Assembly: GCF_003234655.2 (NCBI RefSeq)
Contig: NZ_CP126271.1
Coordinates: 1,860,001 to 1,924,000 of the forward strand
Source of the DNA: Curtobacterium sp. MCLR17_007
GTDB taxonomy: Bacteria > Actinomycetota > Actinomycetes > Actinomycetales > Microbacteriaceae
Direction of reading: 5' to 3'
DNA length: 64,000 nt
Below are positions 17,485 to 26,177 of the stretch, piece after piece; positions within the stretch are counted from its first letter, which is position 1, and every line of letters begins with the position of its first letter. The position numbers and the translations under genes were made by a program. The notes under the pieces are model-generated. The model was not told the origin of the DNA. It searched no databases and saw nothing but the letters and a program-made list of their open reading frames with translations.

Positions 17485-18879
17485 TCAGCCGACGGCCGCG
17501 AGCGCGGACGCCAGGCGTGTGGTGGAGCGTCCCGGGTGGAACGGCACGGTGACGACGCGCCCGCCCCACTCGGCCAGGGTGACGGCCTCGGGCAGCTCGT
17601 CGGCGGTGTAGTCGCCGCCCTTCGCCCAGACGGCGGGACGGAAGCGACGCAGCGCCTCGTCCGGCGTGGTCTCGTCGAACACGACGACGGCATCGACGCA
17701 GTCCAGCGCCAGCAGCAACTCGGCGCGGTCGTCCTGGGTCATGATCGGGCGTTCGGGTCCCTTGAGCGTGCGGACGGAGTCGTCCGAGTTCAGGCACACG
17801 ACCAGGCAGTCCCCGAGCGCCCGGGCCGCGGACAGCGTCCGCGCGTGGCCGGCGTGGATCAGGTCGAAGCACCCACCGGTCGCGACGACCGTGCCGCCTG
17901 CGGCGCGCACCTCGTGGACGACCCGCAGGGCGTCCCGGTCGGCTCCTGGCACCGCGACCACGGCGGGGGCGTCGGCGAACAGGGCGGCGACCCCGCCGGC
18001 GGCGAGGTACGCCGACGCGTCGGCCACACCGGCGGCGACGGCGTCCGGGACGTCGGCGCCACCGGCGAGGGCGACGGCGACCCCGGCGGCCAGTCGGTCG
18101 CCGGCTCCGCACGGGTCGGCGGCGGTGACGGAGGGCGCCGGCACGAAGCGGGAGTCCATGCCACGCGCGGTCCGACGTCCGACCAGCGCACCCCGGTCGC
18201 CCATGGTGACGGCGACGGCACCGACGTCCCACGCGTCGACCAGGGCCGCTGCCGCGTCGGTGGCGAAGGGCACGCCCTGGCCGGGCAGGTCGGTGAAGCG
18301 TCGGGCCTCGGCGGCGTTCGGCGTCGCGACGGTGATCCCGGCCACGGGGGTCGCGCCCCTGGGGTGCGGGTCCCAGACGACGGGGGTGGCGGCGGCGGCA
18401 GCGGCGATCGCGTCGCGCAGTGCCGGAGCCGCGGCGACCCCGCGACCGTAGTCGGCCACGACGACGGCGTCGACCTGGGTCAGCACCGCGGTCATCTCGG
18501 CCGTGACCGACGGCACCGGCGGGGTGTCGCAGCCCTCGTCGATCCGGACCAGGGCGTGCTCGCCGACGCGCACGCGGGTCTTGACGGGCGTCGCGACACC
18601 CGACGGACCCGCGACGACGCGGACGTCCGGGAGCAGGGCGCGGAGCTCGTCAGCCCGGTCGTCGTCGCTCAGGACGGTGACCAGCGTGACGTCGTGGCCG
18701 TCCTTCGCCAGCATCGTCGCGACGAGCCCGGCGCCGCCGGCACGGCGGTCGTCGGTGCGGACGTCGACGACGGGCACCGGAGCGTCCGGGCTCAGGCGTT
18801 CGCTGGTCCCGCTGACGTCGACGTCGAGCAGCGTGTCGCCCACGACGGCGATGCGCAGGCGGGTCCCGCGGGCGCTCAT
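17485..18879 (-). CDS. HldE-like kinase/nucleotidyltransferase (paralogue 2)
   Basis: A 464-residue protein with the same two domains as paralogue 1 but clearly diverged. The PfkB half keeps the GAGD motif (residues 258-261) in the changed context PCGAGDRLAAG. The nucleotidyltransferase half has GGCFDLIHAGH (HxGH at 342-345) and GPERPI. The ATG at 18879 overlaps the gmhA stop (ATGA). Sitting directly behind gmhA in the glycosyltransferase operon, it may be the locus's own heptose activator, with paralogue 1 acting on a different sugar or anomer; which is which is open. Confidence 0.85.
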   Translation of the reverse strand: MSARGTRLRIAVVGDTLLDVDVSGTSERLSPDAPVPVVDVRTDDRRAGGAGLVATMLAKDGHDVTLVTVLSDDDRADELRALLPDVRVVAGPSGVATPVKTRVRVGEHALVRIDEGCDTPPVPSVTAEMTAVLTQVDAVVVADYGRGVAAAPALRDAIAAAAAATPVVWDPHPRGATPVAGITVATPNAAEARRFTDLPGQGVPFATDAAAALVDAWDVGAVAVTMGDRGALVGRRTARGMDSRFVPAPSVTAADPCGAGDRLAAGVAVALAGGADVPDAVAAGVADASAYLAAGGVAALFADAPAVVAVPGADRDALRVVHEVRAAGGTVVATGGCFDLIHAGHARTLSAARALGDCLVVCLNSDDSVRTLKGPERPIMTQDDRAELLLALDCVDAVVVFDETTPDEALRRFRPAVWAKGGDYTADELPEAVTLAEWGGRVVTVPFHPGRSTTRLASALAAVG

Positions 18880-19499
18880 CGACGGCCCCCGCGTCGGAGC
18901 GCCGGTTCCATGGCCTTGCAGAGGGCGTGCACGAGGACGAGTTGCGCCTCCTGCACGTTCGCGGACGGGCCCTCGATGCAGATCGCGTCGTCGACGGTGT
19001 CGGCGAGCGGGTTGGGTCGGGCCCCCGTCAGGGCGAGTGCCCGGGCACCCACCGCGCGAGCGGCCTCGGCCGCGCGCAGCAGGTTCGGGCTCCGGCCGCT
19101 GGTGCTCAGCAGGACGACGACGTCCCCGGCGCGGGCGTGGGCACGCACCTGGCGCGCGAAGACCTCCTCGAACCCGTAGTCGTTGCCGATCGCGGTGACC
19201 GCGGAGGACTCGGCGTGCAGGGAGATGGCGGAGTAGGCGGGCCGGTCCCCGTCGAACCGGCCGGTCAGCTCCGAGGTGAGGTGCTGTGCCTCGGCGGCGG
19301 ACCCGCCGTTGCCCGCGGCCAGCAGGCGTCGACCGGCGACGAGCCGGGCGGCGATGTCGTCGGCCCACGCGGCGATCTGGTCGCGGTGGTCGACGAGCGA
19401 GGCCACGACCGGCACCGAGGCGGCGACGTGGTCGAGCACGGCGCGGGCGCTGTCGCTCAGCTGTTCGGTCGTGCCGATCCCGCTCTGTTCGATGGTCAT
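18876..19499 (-). CDS. gmhA: Phosphoheptose isomerase, SIS domain
   Basis: A 207-residue isomerase expected to convert sedoheptulose-7-phosphate to D-glycero-D-manno-heptose-7-phosphate. The sequence [20 protein letters not shown] matches GmhA, with the metal-ligand candidates His73 and Glu77, and QEAQLVLVH near the end supplies the remaining ligands. Both ends overlap neighbours: the start with the glycosyltransferase stop, the stop with hldE2. This first pathway enzyme is strong evidence that the locus makes a heptose. Confidence 0.9.
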   Translation of the reverse strand: MTIEQSGIGTTEQLSDSARAVLDHVAASVPVVASLVDHRDQIAAWADDIAARLVAGRRLLAAGNGGSAAEAQHLTSELTGRFDGDRPAYSAISLHAESSAVTAIGNDYGFEEVFARQVRAHARAGDVVVLLSTSGRSPNLLRAAEAARAVGARALALTGARPNPLADTVDDAICIEGPSANVQEAQLVLVHALCKAMEPALRRGGRR

Positions 19500-20806
19500 C
19501 GTGCTGTCCTCTCGGTGGCGCGGTCGGGGAGCGTGCCCCGACCCGTCGAAGTGGTCCTCGCGGGGAACGGGATGTCGGCAGCGACCCCGGCGACCAGACG
19601 CTCGTAGACCCGCTCCGTGTCGGCGGCGACGCGGCTCCAGGCGTAGCGGGACTCGACCCGCGCACGACCGGCGGCGCCGTAGCCCTCGGCACGGACGGGG
19701 TCGTCCAGCAAGCCCGCGACGGCGGCAGCGACGGCGTCCTCGTCGCGCGGCGGGACGTGCAGCCCGGTGGCGTCCTCGACGACCGTGTCGATGAGCCCGC
19801 CGACCCGTGACGCGACGACGGGACGTGCGCACGCCATGGCCTCGAGCGGCACGATGCCGAACGGCTCGTACCAGGGGGCGCACACGACGACGTCGGCGCT
19901 GCGGTAGACGGCCGGCATGTCGTCCTGGCCGAGCTGCCCGCGGAAGGACACGTGGTCGCGGACACCGAGCGAGCGGGCCAGGGCGTCGAGGCGCTGGTAC
20001 TCCGGGTCGTCCGGCAGGTCGGCACCGGCCGTGCCGGCACCGCCCACGACGACGAGTTCGACGTCGCGCCCGGCCTCGACCAGGCGGGCGAGCGCGGCGA
20101 TCGTCGTGCCGACGCCCTTGCGGCGGACCAGGCGTGAGGCCGTCAGGACGCGGTGCGTCCGTCCGCGCACCTCGACGGGGCCGGTCGGCTGGAAGCGGTC
20201 GACGTCGACGCCGCACGGAACGACCGAGATCGCGTGCAGGGGGACCCCGAGCGCCTTGAGCTCGAAGGCCTCGTCGGAGCAGGTCGCGACCACCTGGTCG
20301 ACCCCGCGGCCGACGGCCGGTTCGACCCACTCGCGCTCCTCGGGACTGGTGTCGGCGGAGCCCTGGTGTCGCCGCTTCACGATGCCGAGCGCGTGGAAGG
20401 TCTGCACGACCGGGATCCGGGTCCCACCGGTGCGGATCTGCACCTGCGACACGGCATCGAGTGCCGCGTGCCCGGACATCCAGAAGTGGCCGTGGACGAC
20501 GTCCGGTCGGTCGACGAACCACTCGGCGGCGAGGATCTGGGCGAACGTCGCCATGTACGGGAAGAGCTCGTCCTTCGACACCGCACGGGCGGGTCCGGCG
20601 TCGACGTGCACGACCTCGACGCCGGGGCGCAGCATGACGCGGGCGGGCAGCTCGGCGTCGTCCCGGCGCGTGTACACGGTCACCTCGTGGCCGCGGTCGG
20701 CGAGTGCGCCGGACAGCGCGGCGACGTGCACGTTCTGCCCGCCGGCGTCGACCCCGCCCAGCACGGCCAGCGGACTGGCGTGTTCGGAGACCATCGCGAT
20801 CCTCAT
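19496..20806 (-). CDS. Glycosyltransferase family 4 (MshA/sucrose-synthase-like)
   Basis: A 436-residue retaining GT-B glycosyltransferase. The N-terminal [19 protein letters not shown] is typical of the MshA and sucrose-phosphate synthase group. The catalytic E(x7)E appears in [17 protein letters not shown]. The start ATG overlaps the stop of the next upstream transferase (ATGA), and its end overlaps gmhA. MshA itself is possible, but the position inside the heptose operon favours transfer onto the same surface glycan. Confidence 0.87.
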   Translation of the reverse strand: MRIAMVSEHASPLAVLGGVDAGGQNVHVAALSGALADRGHEVTVYTRRDDAELPARVMLRPGVEVVHVDAGPARAVSKDELFPYMATFAQILAAEWFVDRPDVVHGHFWMSGHAALDAVSQVQIRTGGTRIPVVQTFHALGIVKRRHQGSADTSPEEREWVEPAVGRGVDQVVATCSDEAFELKALGVPLHAISVVPCGVDVDRFQPTGPVEVRGRTHRVLTASRLVRRKGVGTTIAALARLVEAGRDVELVVVGGAGTAGADLPDDPEYQRLDALARSLGVRDHVSFRGQLGQDDMPAVYRSADVVVCAPWYEPFGIVPLEAMACARPVVASRVGGLIDTVVEDATGLHVPPRDEDAVAAAVAGLLDDPVRAEGYGAAGRARVESRYAWSRVAADTERVYERLVAGVAADIPFPARTTSTGRGTLPDRATERTAR

Positions 20807-21801
20807 CGGGTGCTCCCTTCCAGAGCGGGGCTCGGGCTGCGCCCCGCGCGCCGGTGGCGCGTCACGACGTCGTCGAGCAACGCGTCCCAGTCCCCGAGGA
20901 ACCGGGCGAGCGAGTGTCGTGCGAGCGCGGCTTCCCGGGCGACGGCGCCACGTCGGCGCGCCTCGTCCGGGTCGTCGACCAGCAGCCGGGAGGCCCGGGT
21001 CAGCTCCGCCACGTCCGTCGCGATCGCGCCGGCCTCGGCGGGCACGGTGCGCGCCGCGTCGGTCGTCGCGAGGACCAGGACCGGCATGGCCATGTGCATC
21101 GCCTCGATGAGCGACAGCCCCAGCGAGGTCCAGCGGTTCGGGTGCAGGTACGCCCGACGCTCGGCCAGGGCGGCGTGCATCGGGTCCGGCTTGACGTCGC
21201 CGAGCCCGACCAGGCGGTCACCGAGTCCGAGGTCGGCGAGGCGCTCCGTCCCCATCCCGAAGACGTCGACGGGGGCGACCGCGGCGAAGCGGGGGAGCAG
21301 GTCCGTGCCCACCACCCGGTTGCGCCGCACCGGCTCGTTGATCACCGCACCGAAGCGCTCCAGTCGTCCCGAGTACAGCGGCCCCGGGTCGACCACGCCG
21401 TGCTCGACGACCGTGGTCCGCGCGGAGCCGCAGTCCCACATCAGCGCGTTCCAGTGCGTCACGTGCGCGATCGTCATGTCGGCGTGGTCCCGGAAGGGGT
21501 GCAGGCTGTTCGGCACGTCGACACGGGGCGCGTTGTGCTCGACGAACACCGTCGGCACCGAGCGGCCGCGCAGCAGGGTCGCGGCGACCTCGGCCTCCTC
21601 GGTGCGCTGCAGCACGACCAGGTCGACACCGGCGTCCGCGACGTCCTCGGGCGCGATCTCCACGACGTTCGGCCAGTCGCGTCCCCCGGTGCCGAGTCCC
21701 CAGCCGTCGCGGGCGGCGGTGGTCGGGACGAGGTACTCGTGCGACCCGCGGACGAACGCGTCCATCCAGCCGCCGTGGACGTGCCAGACGAGGATCCGCA
21801 T
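20803..21801 (-). CDS. Glycosyltransferase (GT4-like)
   Basis: A 332-residue probable glycosyltransferase. The C-terminal half shows [24 protein letters not shown], the GT4-like donor site. The N-terminal half ([20 protein letters not shown]) resembles the acceptor domain of GT-B enzymes. The ATG at 21801 is preceded by AAAGGGAC; the longer frame upstream is not supported. It lies between a GT9 gene (84-nt gap) and the GT4 gene (overlap), so it very likely builds the same polymer. Confidence 0.75.
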   Translation of the reverse strand: MRILVWHVHGGWMDAFVRGSHEYLVPTTAARDGWGLGTGGRDWPNVVEIAPEDVADAGVDLVVLQRTEEAEVAATLLRGRSVPTVFVEHNAPRVDVPNSLHPFRDHADMTIAHVTHWNALMWDCGSARTTVVEHGVVDPGPLYSGRLERFGAVINEPVRRNRVVGTDLLPRFAAVAPVDVFGMGTERLADLGLGDRLVGLGDVKPDPMHAALAERRAYLHPNRWTSLGLSLIEAMHMAMPVLVLATTDAARTVPAEAGAIATDVAELTRASRLLVDDPDEARRRGAVAREAALARHSLARFLGDWDALLDDVVTRHRRAGRSPSPALEGSTR

Positions 21802-21885
21802 GCAGTCCCTTTCGGTCGCGCTCCGTGCGGATCGGGCGGGTTGCCGGACCGTCAACAGCAGGAGCAGGAGGAGCAGTGCCGCACG

Positions 21886-22989
21886 CTACGCACGCGCTTC
21901 TGGTGTCCTTCGCAGACTGCTCGGCTTCATCCGCAGAGCGCGCCCGACCAGGCGACCGTGTGCCGCGAGGACGTCCTCGGGGGTCACCGACGACAGGCAC
22001 GGGTGTCCGGGGACGGGGCACTCGCGTGCGCGACTGAGCCGGCACGCGGCGCCCTGGTCACCGAGCAGTTCGACGTGCTCGGCGTACGGGGCCCACTTCA
22101 TGGCGGGCACCACGGGGGAGAACAGGCTGACGATCCTCGCGCCGACCGCCGCGGCCAGGTGGGCCGGGCCGGTGTTGCCGACCACGACGACCTCGGCGCC
22201 GGCCAGCACCGCCGCGAGCTCCGCCGGGCTGGTCCGCCCGCCGAGGTCGAGCACGGTGGCGTCCTCCGGCGCACCCGCGGCGACGGACGCCGTCAGCGCC
22301 CGTTCCCCGGGCGAGCCGGTCACGACGACCGGGATGCCGAGGTCGCCGTAGGCGGCGACGAGCGCCCGGTGGTGCTCGGGCGGCCAGGACCGCGCGGGGA
22401 CGCTCGCGCCCGGGTGGACCACGACGTAGCGGTCCAGCGCAGCCACCTCGGGTGGCGCCGCGGCGTCGTGCCGCACCACGAGCCTCCCGTCGTCGTCGGC
22501 CGGCAGGCCGAAGCCGGCCGCCTCGGCGATCCGCAGCGCGCGCTCGGGTTCGGGGAGGTCCTCGGGCAGGTCCTCGCCGGGTCGCAGGCGCACGTCGAGC
22601 AACGAACCGGGGTGGTCGACGGACGCACCGGACACCCGTGCGACGCCCGCCAGCCGCAGCAGCACGGCCAGCGGCAGCGGCGACTGGTGGAAGGACGTCA
22701 GCACGACGGCCTCGTCGATCCGCTCCTCGTCGACGAGCGCCCGGAACTCGTCGAGCAGGGCGTCGTCGAGCGGCCGCGCGGTCTCCGTGACCCACGGCGC
22801 GGCCCACACCCGCACCCGGTCGATCCCGGGCAGCAGCTCGGCGGCGGGGGCCCCCTGCGGGCCGCAGAGCATCGTGACGTGCGACGCACCGGCCGCCACC
22901 GCGCGCACGGCCGGACCGGTGACCAGCACGTCGCCGAACGAGTCGAGGCGGGCGACCAGGACCCGCGGGCCCCGTCGGTCGTCCGTCAC
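21886..22989 (-). CDS. Glycosyltransferase family 9 (heptosyltransferase-like), copy b
   Basis: A 367-residue GT9 protein. ARLDSFGDVLVTGPAVRAVAA is the N-terminal family motif; HPGASVPARSW and GNTGPAHLAAAVG complete the donor site. The C-terminus again has spaced cysteines (CRLSRARECPVPGHPCLS). The GTG at 22989 overlaps the gmhB stop (GTGA). Its pairing with gmhB supports use of a heptose nucleotide as donor. Confidence 0.88.
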   Translation of the reverse strand: MTDDRRGPRVLVARLDSFGDVLVTGPAVRAVAAGASHVTMLCGPQGAPAAELLPGIDRVRVWAAPWVTETARPLDDALLDEFRALVDEERIDEAVVLTSFHQSPLPLAVLLRLAGVARVSGASVDHPGSLLDVRLRPGEDLPEDLPEPERALRIAEAAGFGLPADDDGRLVVRHDAAAPPEVAALDRYVVVHPGASVPARSWPPEHHRALVAAYGDLGIPVVVTGSPGERALTASVAAGAPEDATVLDLGGRTSPAELAAVLAGAEVVVVGNTGPAHLAAAVGARIVSLFSPVVPAMKWAPYAEHVELLGDQGAACRLSRARECPVPGHPCLSSVTPEDVLAAHGRLVGRALRMKPSSLRRTPEARA

Positions 22990-23537
22990 GCTGACGCCGC
23001 CCGCACGTGCGCCAGCACGAGGGCGACGGCGTCCTCGATGGTCGCGGCGACGGTCGGGGCGGCAGCGACCTCCTCCGGACGCGTCCGCGGTGTCGGGACG
23101 AGGACCGACTGCGCGCCCGCGGCTGCGGCGGCGCCGACGTCCGCGCCGATGTCGCCGATGACGACGAGTTCCTCGACCGGCACGCCGAGTCGCTCCGCAG
23201 CCTGGAACACCAGACCCGGGCGGGGCTTGCGGCAGGCGCAGTCGTCCTCCGCACCGTGCGGGCAGACGCACCACACGTCGAAGGGACCGACCAGTTCGTC
23301 GACCCGCGCGTTCGTCGCGTCCACCTGCTCGCGGGTGGCACCACCGCGGGCGATCACCGACTGGTTCGTCACGACGCCGACCGGCAGCCCGGCGGCGCGG
23401 GCGCGCTCGACGGCACGACGTGCACCCGGGACGGGGACCACGCGGTGCGGGTCGGCGTTGTAGGGGACGTCGATGACGAGCGTGTCGTCACGGTCGAAGA
23501 GGAGACCGCCGACTGCGCGGTCCACGGAGAGAGCCAT
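22986..23537 (-). CDS. gmhB: Heptose-bisphosphate phosphatase, HAD-IIIA
   Basis: A 183-residue HAD phosphatase expected to remove the 7-phosphate of D-glycero-D-manno-heptose-1,7-bisphosphate. The nucleophile motif is DRDDTL (Asp15, Asp17), a variant of the usual DRDGTL. The zinc-binding loop CVCPHGAEDDCACRKP is the mark of GmhB and HisB-N. It is the first gene of the minus-strand glycan operon; its ATG is divergent from the GT9 gene at 23636. It supplies the step between the HldE kinase and nucleotidyltransferase activities. Confidence 0.88.
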   Translation of the reverse strand: MALSVDRAVGGLLFDRDDTLVIDVPYNADPHRVVPVPGARRAVERARAAGLPVGVVTNQSVIARGGATREQVDATNARVDELVGPFDVWCVCPHGAEDDCACRKPRPGLVFQAAERLGVPVEELVVIGDIGADVGAAAAAGAQSVLVPTPRTRPEEVAAAPTVAATIEDAVALVLAHVRAASA

Positions 23538-23622
23538 GCGTCCGACATACCGGAGACCGCCCGGACACGCCGCCAGGAAGGCCGCCGGACGCGACCGTCG
23601 TCCGCGCCCGGGGCCGCACCGC

Positions 23623-23628
23623 TAGCGT
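23623..23628 (+). promoter_or_regulatory. Leaderless -10 box of GT9 copy c
   Basis: TAGCGT ends exactly 7 nt before the GTG at 23636, predicting a transcript that begins with the start codon. Confidence 0.6.
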
Positions 23629-23635
23629 CGAGCGG

Positions 23636-24643
23636 GTGACCGCCCTCGATGCCCTCCCTCCGTCCGACGGCCGCCCCGAGCTCGTGGTGCTGCGTGCCAT
23701 CAAGCTCGGCGACCTGCTCGTGGCGGTGCCCGCACTGCGCGCGCTGCGTCGGGCGTTCCCCGACCACCGCATCAGCCTGGCGACGACCGCGTGGCTCGCC
23801 CCGGTCGTCGAGCTCGTGCCCGCCGTCGACGTGCACCTGGCGCAGCAGGGCTTCGACCACCCGATCGGGGTGCCGGCCGGCGTCACCGACGTCGCGGTGA
23901 ACCTGCACGGAGCCGGCCCGGAGTCCGAGGGGCTGGTCGCCGCACTGGGGGCGCGGCGGGTCATCGGGCACGGCGGCAGCGACGGCCCGCCCTGGAACGA
24001 CGGGCCGGTCAACGAACGCGAACGCTGGGTCCGTCTGCTCGAGGCCCACGGCATCCCCGGCGACCCCGACGACGTCGGCATCGACCGGCCCACCGCGCCC
24101 GCGGTCGTCGCGGACGCCGCCGTCGTGCACGTCGGTGCGTTCCACGGCGCGCGGCACTGGCCGGTCGACCGGTTCGCCGAGGTGGTGCGCGGTCTGCGCG
24201 AGCGCGGACACCACGTGGTCCTGACGGGAGGCTCGGCGGACGTCGAGCGCGCCGCCGCCGTCGCCGAGTCCGCCGGGCTGCCGCCGGAGGCGGTCCTGGC
24301 CGGTGTGCTCGACCTGCAGCCGTTCGCGGCCGTGGTCGCGGCGGCCCGCGTGGTCGTCACGGTCGACACCGGCGCAGCGCACCTGGCTTCGGCGTACGGC
24401 ATCCCGTCGGTCGTGCTCTTCGGACCGGCGCCGCCGGAGTCCTGGGGACCGCCGGCGTCCGGCCCGCACGTGGTGCTCACGGATGCGTCCGTGCGGCGCG
24501 GCGACGTGTTCTCCGAGGAGCCCGACCCGGCGATCCTGGCCGTGCACCCCGCCGACGTGCTCGGCGCGGTCGACGGACTCGGGGTCTCCGCGCCGGCTGC
24601 GGCAGCAGACGGCGTGCGGGCGGGGTCGGGGACCGACCGGTAG
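23636..24643 (+). CDS. Glycosyltransferase family 9 (heptosyltransferase-like), copy c
   Basis: A 335-residue GT9 protein with LRAIKLGDLLVAVPALRALR at the N-terminus and DTGAAHLASAYGIPSVVLFGP in the donor half. It lacks the cysteine-rich C-terminus of copies a and b. It starts with GTG 7 nt after a TAGCGT box, so the message is probably leaderless. It is divergent from gmhB across a 98-nt gap and marks the end of the heptose locus. Confidence 0.88.
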   Translation: MTALDALPPSDGRPELVVLRAIKLGDLLVAVPALRALRRAFPDHRISLATTAWLAPVVELVPAVDVHLAQQGFDHPIGVPAGVTDVAVNLHGAGPESEGLVAALGARRVIGHGGSDGPPWNDGPVNERERWVRLLEAHGIPGDPDDVGIDRPTAPAVVADAAVVHVGAFHGARHWPVDRFAEVVRGLRERGHHVVLTGGSADVERAAAVAESAGLPPEAVLAGVLDLQPFAAVVAAARVVVTVDTGAAHLASAYGIPSVVLFGPAPPESWGPPASGPHVVLTDASVRRGDVFSEEPDPAILAVHPADVLGAVDGLGVSAPAAAADGVRAGSGTDR

Positions 24644-24646
24644 CGT
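24641..24646 (+). promoter_or_regulatory. -10 box overlapping the GT9 stop codon
   Basis: TAGCGT includes the stop codon of GT9 copy c and lies 43 nt before the GTG at 24690, so the following gene has its own leadered promoter. Confidence 0.5.
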
Positions 24647-24689
24647 CGGTTGGACGGACCCGGAACGCCCGGGCCGTGGAGGGAGCACC

Positions 24690-25046
24690 GTGTTCGAAGC
24701 GGCCAACATCCGGGACTGGATCGGCATGCCGGTCGTCGACGAGAGCGACGACAAGGTCGGGAACCTCGAGAGCATCTACTACGACACCGCGACGTCCGAG
24801 CCCGCGTTCGGATCGGTCGCGACCGGGATGGTCGGCTTCCAGAAGCTCGTGTTCGTCCCGCTCGTCGGTGCGACCGTCGCGCCGAAGCACCTGCGCGTGA
24901 CCTTCCCGAAGAAGCTCATCAAGGACGCGCCCTCCATCGCGACCGACGGCGAGCTCGAAGCCGACACCGAGCCGGTGCTGTTCCAGCACTACGGGCTCGA
25001 GTACCGCACCGGCAGCGGCGGAGAGCGTCGACTCGGCCGACGCTGA
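24690..25046 (+). CDS. PRC-barrel domain protein
   Basis: A 118-residue soluble protein whose N-terminal half (DWIGMPVVDESDDKVGNLESIYYD) is a PRC-barrel, a small beta-barrel found in RimM, photosynthetic reaction centres and stress proteins. GTG at 24690 follows GGAGGGA. No catalytic motif is visible. The name is based on the start of the domain, and the role is unknown. Confidence 0.75.
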   Translation: MFEAANIRDWIGMPVVDESDDKVGNLESIYYDTATSEPAFGSVATGMVGFQKLVFVPLVGATVAPKHLRVTFPKKLIKDAPSIATDGELEADTEPVLFQHYGLEYRTGSGGERRLGRR

Positions 25047-25103
25047 GCGCCGAGACGGTAGCCTGACCGCTTCCGTCCGACGTCCCGTCCACCCGAAGGT
25101 CAC

Positions 25104-26159
25104 GTGCTGTTCAGGTCCGCCCGCTCCCTGCTGCTCCTCGCAGTGGCGGCGTCGGTCGTGCTCGCGGCCGGGGTCCTGCAGACGTCCGGTGCCACGGCAG
25201 CGCCGCTCTGGCCGGTCCCGCAGCCCTACCGGGTGACCGCCGACCCGGTGGAGTCGCTCGCGGGACTGCCGCCGGGCAGCGAGTACGTCGCCCTCGGGGA
25301 CTCGTACTCCGCCGGGTACGGCCTCGGTGACCCGACCGGGCTCCCCGTCTCCGCGTGCGGGCAGTCCGCCCAGGACTACCCCCACCGGGTCGCGGCCCGG
25401 TTCGGACTCGCGTTGCACGACGTCACCTGCGGTGGCGCGACGACCGCGGACATCCTCGGCGGGCACCAGTTCCGGGGCGTCCCGCCACAGATCGAGGCAC
25501 TGTCCGCCGACACGCGGCTGGTCACCGTCACGATCGGCGGCAACGACGCGGACCTGTTCGGCACGGCCGCGGCGTGTCTGGCGCTGTCACCGGCGGGTCC
25601 GGTGTTCTCCGGCCGGGATGCCCCGTCGTGCCGCAGCACGCTGGTGCAGGACGGCGTCGACCAGCTCGGGGTGAAGATCCGGTCGCGGGTGGCGCTCGGC
25701 ATCGCAACGGCGTTGGCCGCCATCCGGAACGCCGCCCCGAACGCCCAGGTCGTCTTCCTCGGCTACCCGGCCATCTTCCCGGACGCCGAGCACACCCCGC
25801 CCAAGGGGTGTTTCCGGTCCGCGCTCGACCTCGGCACGCTCACGGGCTCGTTCCCGGCGAACTCCTACCCGTTCACGAACACCGACGTGCGGTACCTGCA
25901 CGGTGTCCAGCAGGACCTCGACGACGTGGCGCGGTCGGCTGCGGCCGCGGCCGGCGTCCGCTACCTCGACGTGTTCGCGTCGACGCTGTCCCGGTCGGCC
26001 TGCGCCCGGCAGGGGGCGCTGGTGTCCGGCGTGACGCTCGACTCGACCAACGGGCTGCGACGGATCGACCTCGAGCCGGGGGCGCTGCACCCGAACCGCT
26101 CCGGGGCGGCGTACCTGGCGCGCCGGGTCGAGGCCGCGGTCCGCACCGCCGCCGGCTGA
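25104..26159 (+). CDS. Secreted SGNH/GDSL esterase
   Basis: A 351-residue hydrolase with a signal peptide (residues 1-33, hydrophobic LLLLAVAASVVLAAGVL). Block I is GDSYSAGYG with the catalytic serine, block III is GGNDADLF, and the catalytic His lies in LHPNRSGAAYLA. Four or more cysteines (CGQSAQDYP, CGGATTADIL, CLAL, CRS) suggest disulphides in the exported protein, as in Streptomyces SGNH lipases. It probably cleaves esters of lipids or plant-type polymers. GTG start at 25104 after GAAGG. It stands alone. Confidence 0.88.
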   Translation: MLFRSARSLLLLAVAASVVLAAGVLQTSGATAAPLWPVPQPYRVTADPVESLAGLPPGSEYVALGDSYSAGYGLGDPTGLPVSACGQSAQDYPHRVAARFGLALHDVTCGGATTADILGGHQFRGVPPQIEALSADTRLVTVTIGGNDADLFGTAAACLALSPAGPVFSGRDAPSCRSTLVQDGVDQLGVKIRSRVALGIATALAAIRNAAPNAQVVFLGYPAIFPDAEHTPPKGCFRSALDLGTLTGSFPANSYPFTNTDVRYLHGVQQDLDDVARSAAAAAGVRYLDVFASTLSRSACARQGALVSGVTLDSTNGLRRIDLEPGALHPNRSGAAYLARRVEAAVRTAAG

Positions 26160-26177
26160 GCGGACCGCGTCGAGGCG

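Noticed and set aside
12188..24643. Reading the heptose genes as an LPS core locus
   Set aside because: Nothing for lipid A or Lpt export is visible, and the bc1 genes, promoters, HAIR element and sortase-type protein all point to a Gram-positive actinobacterium.
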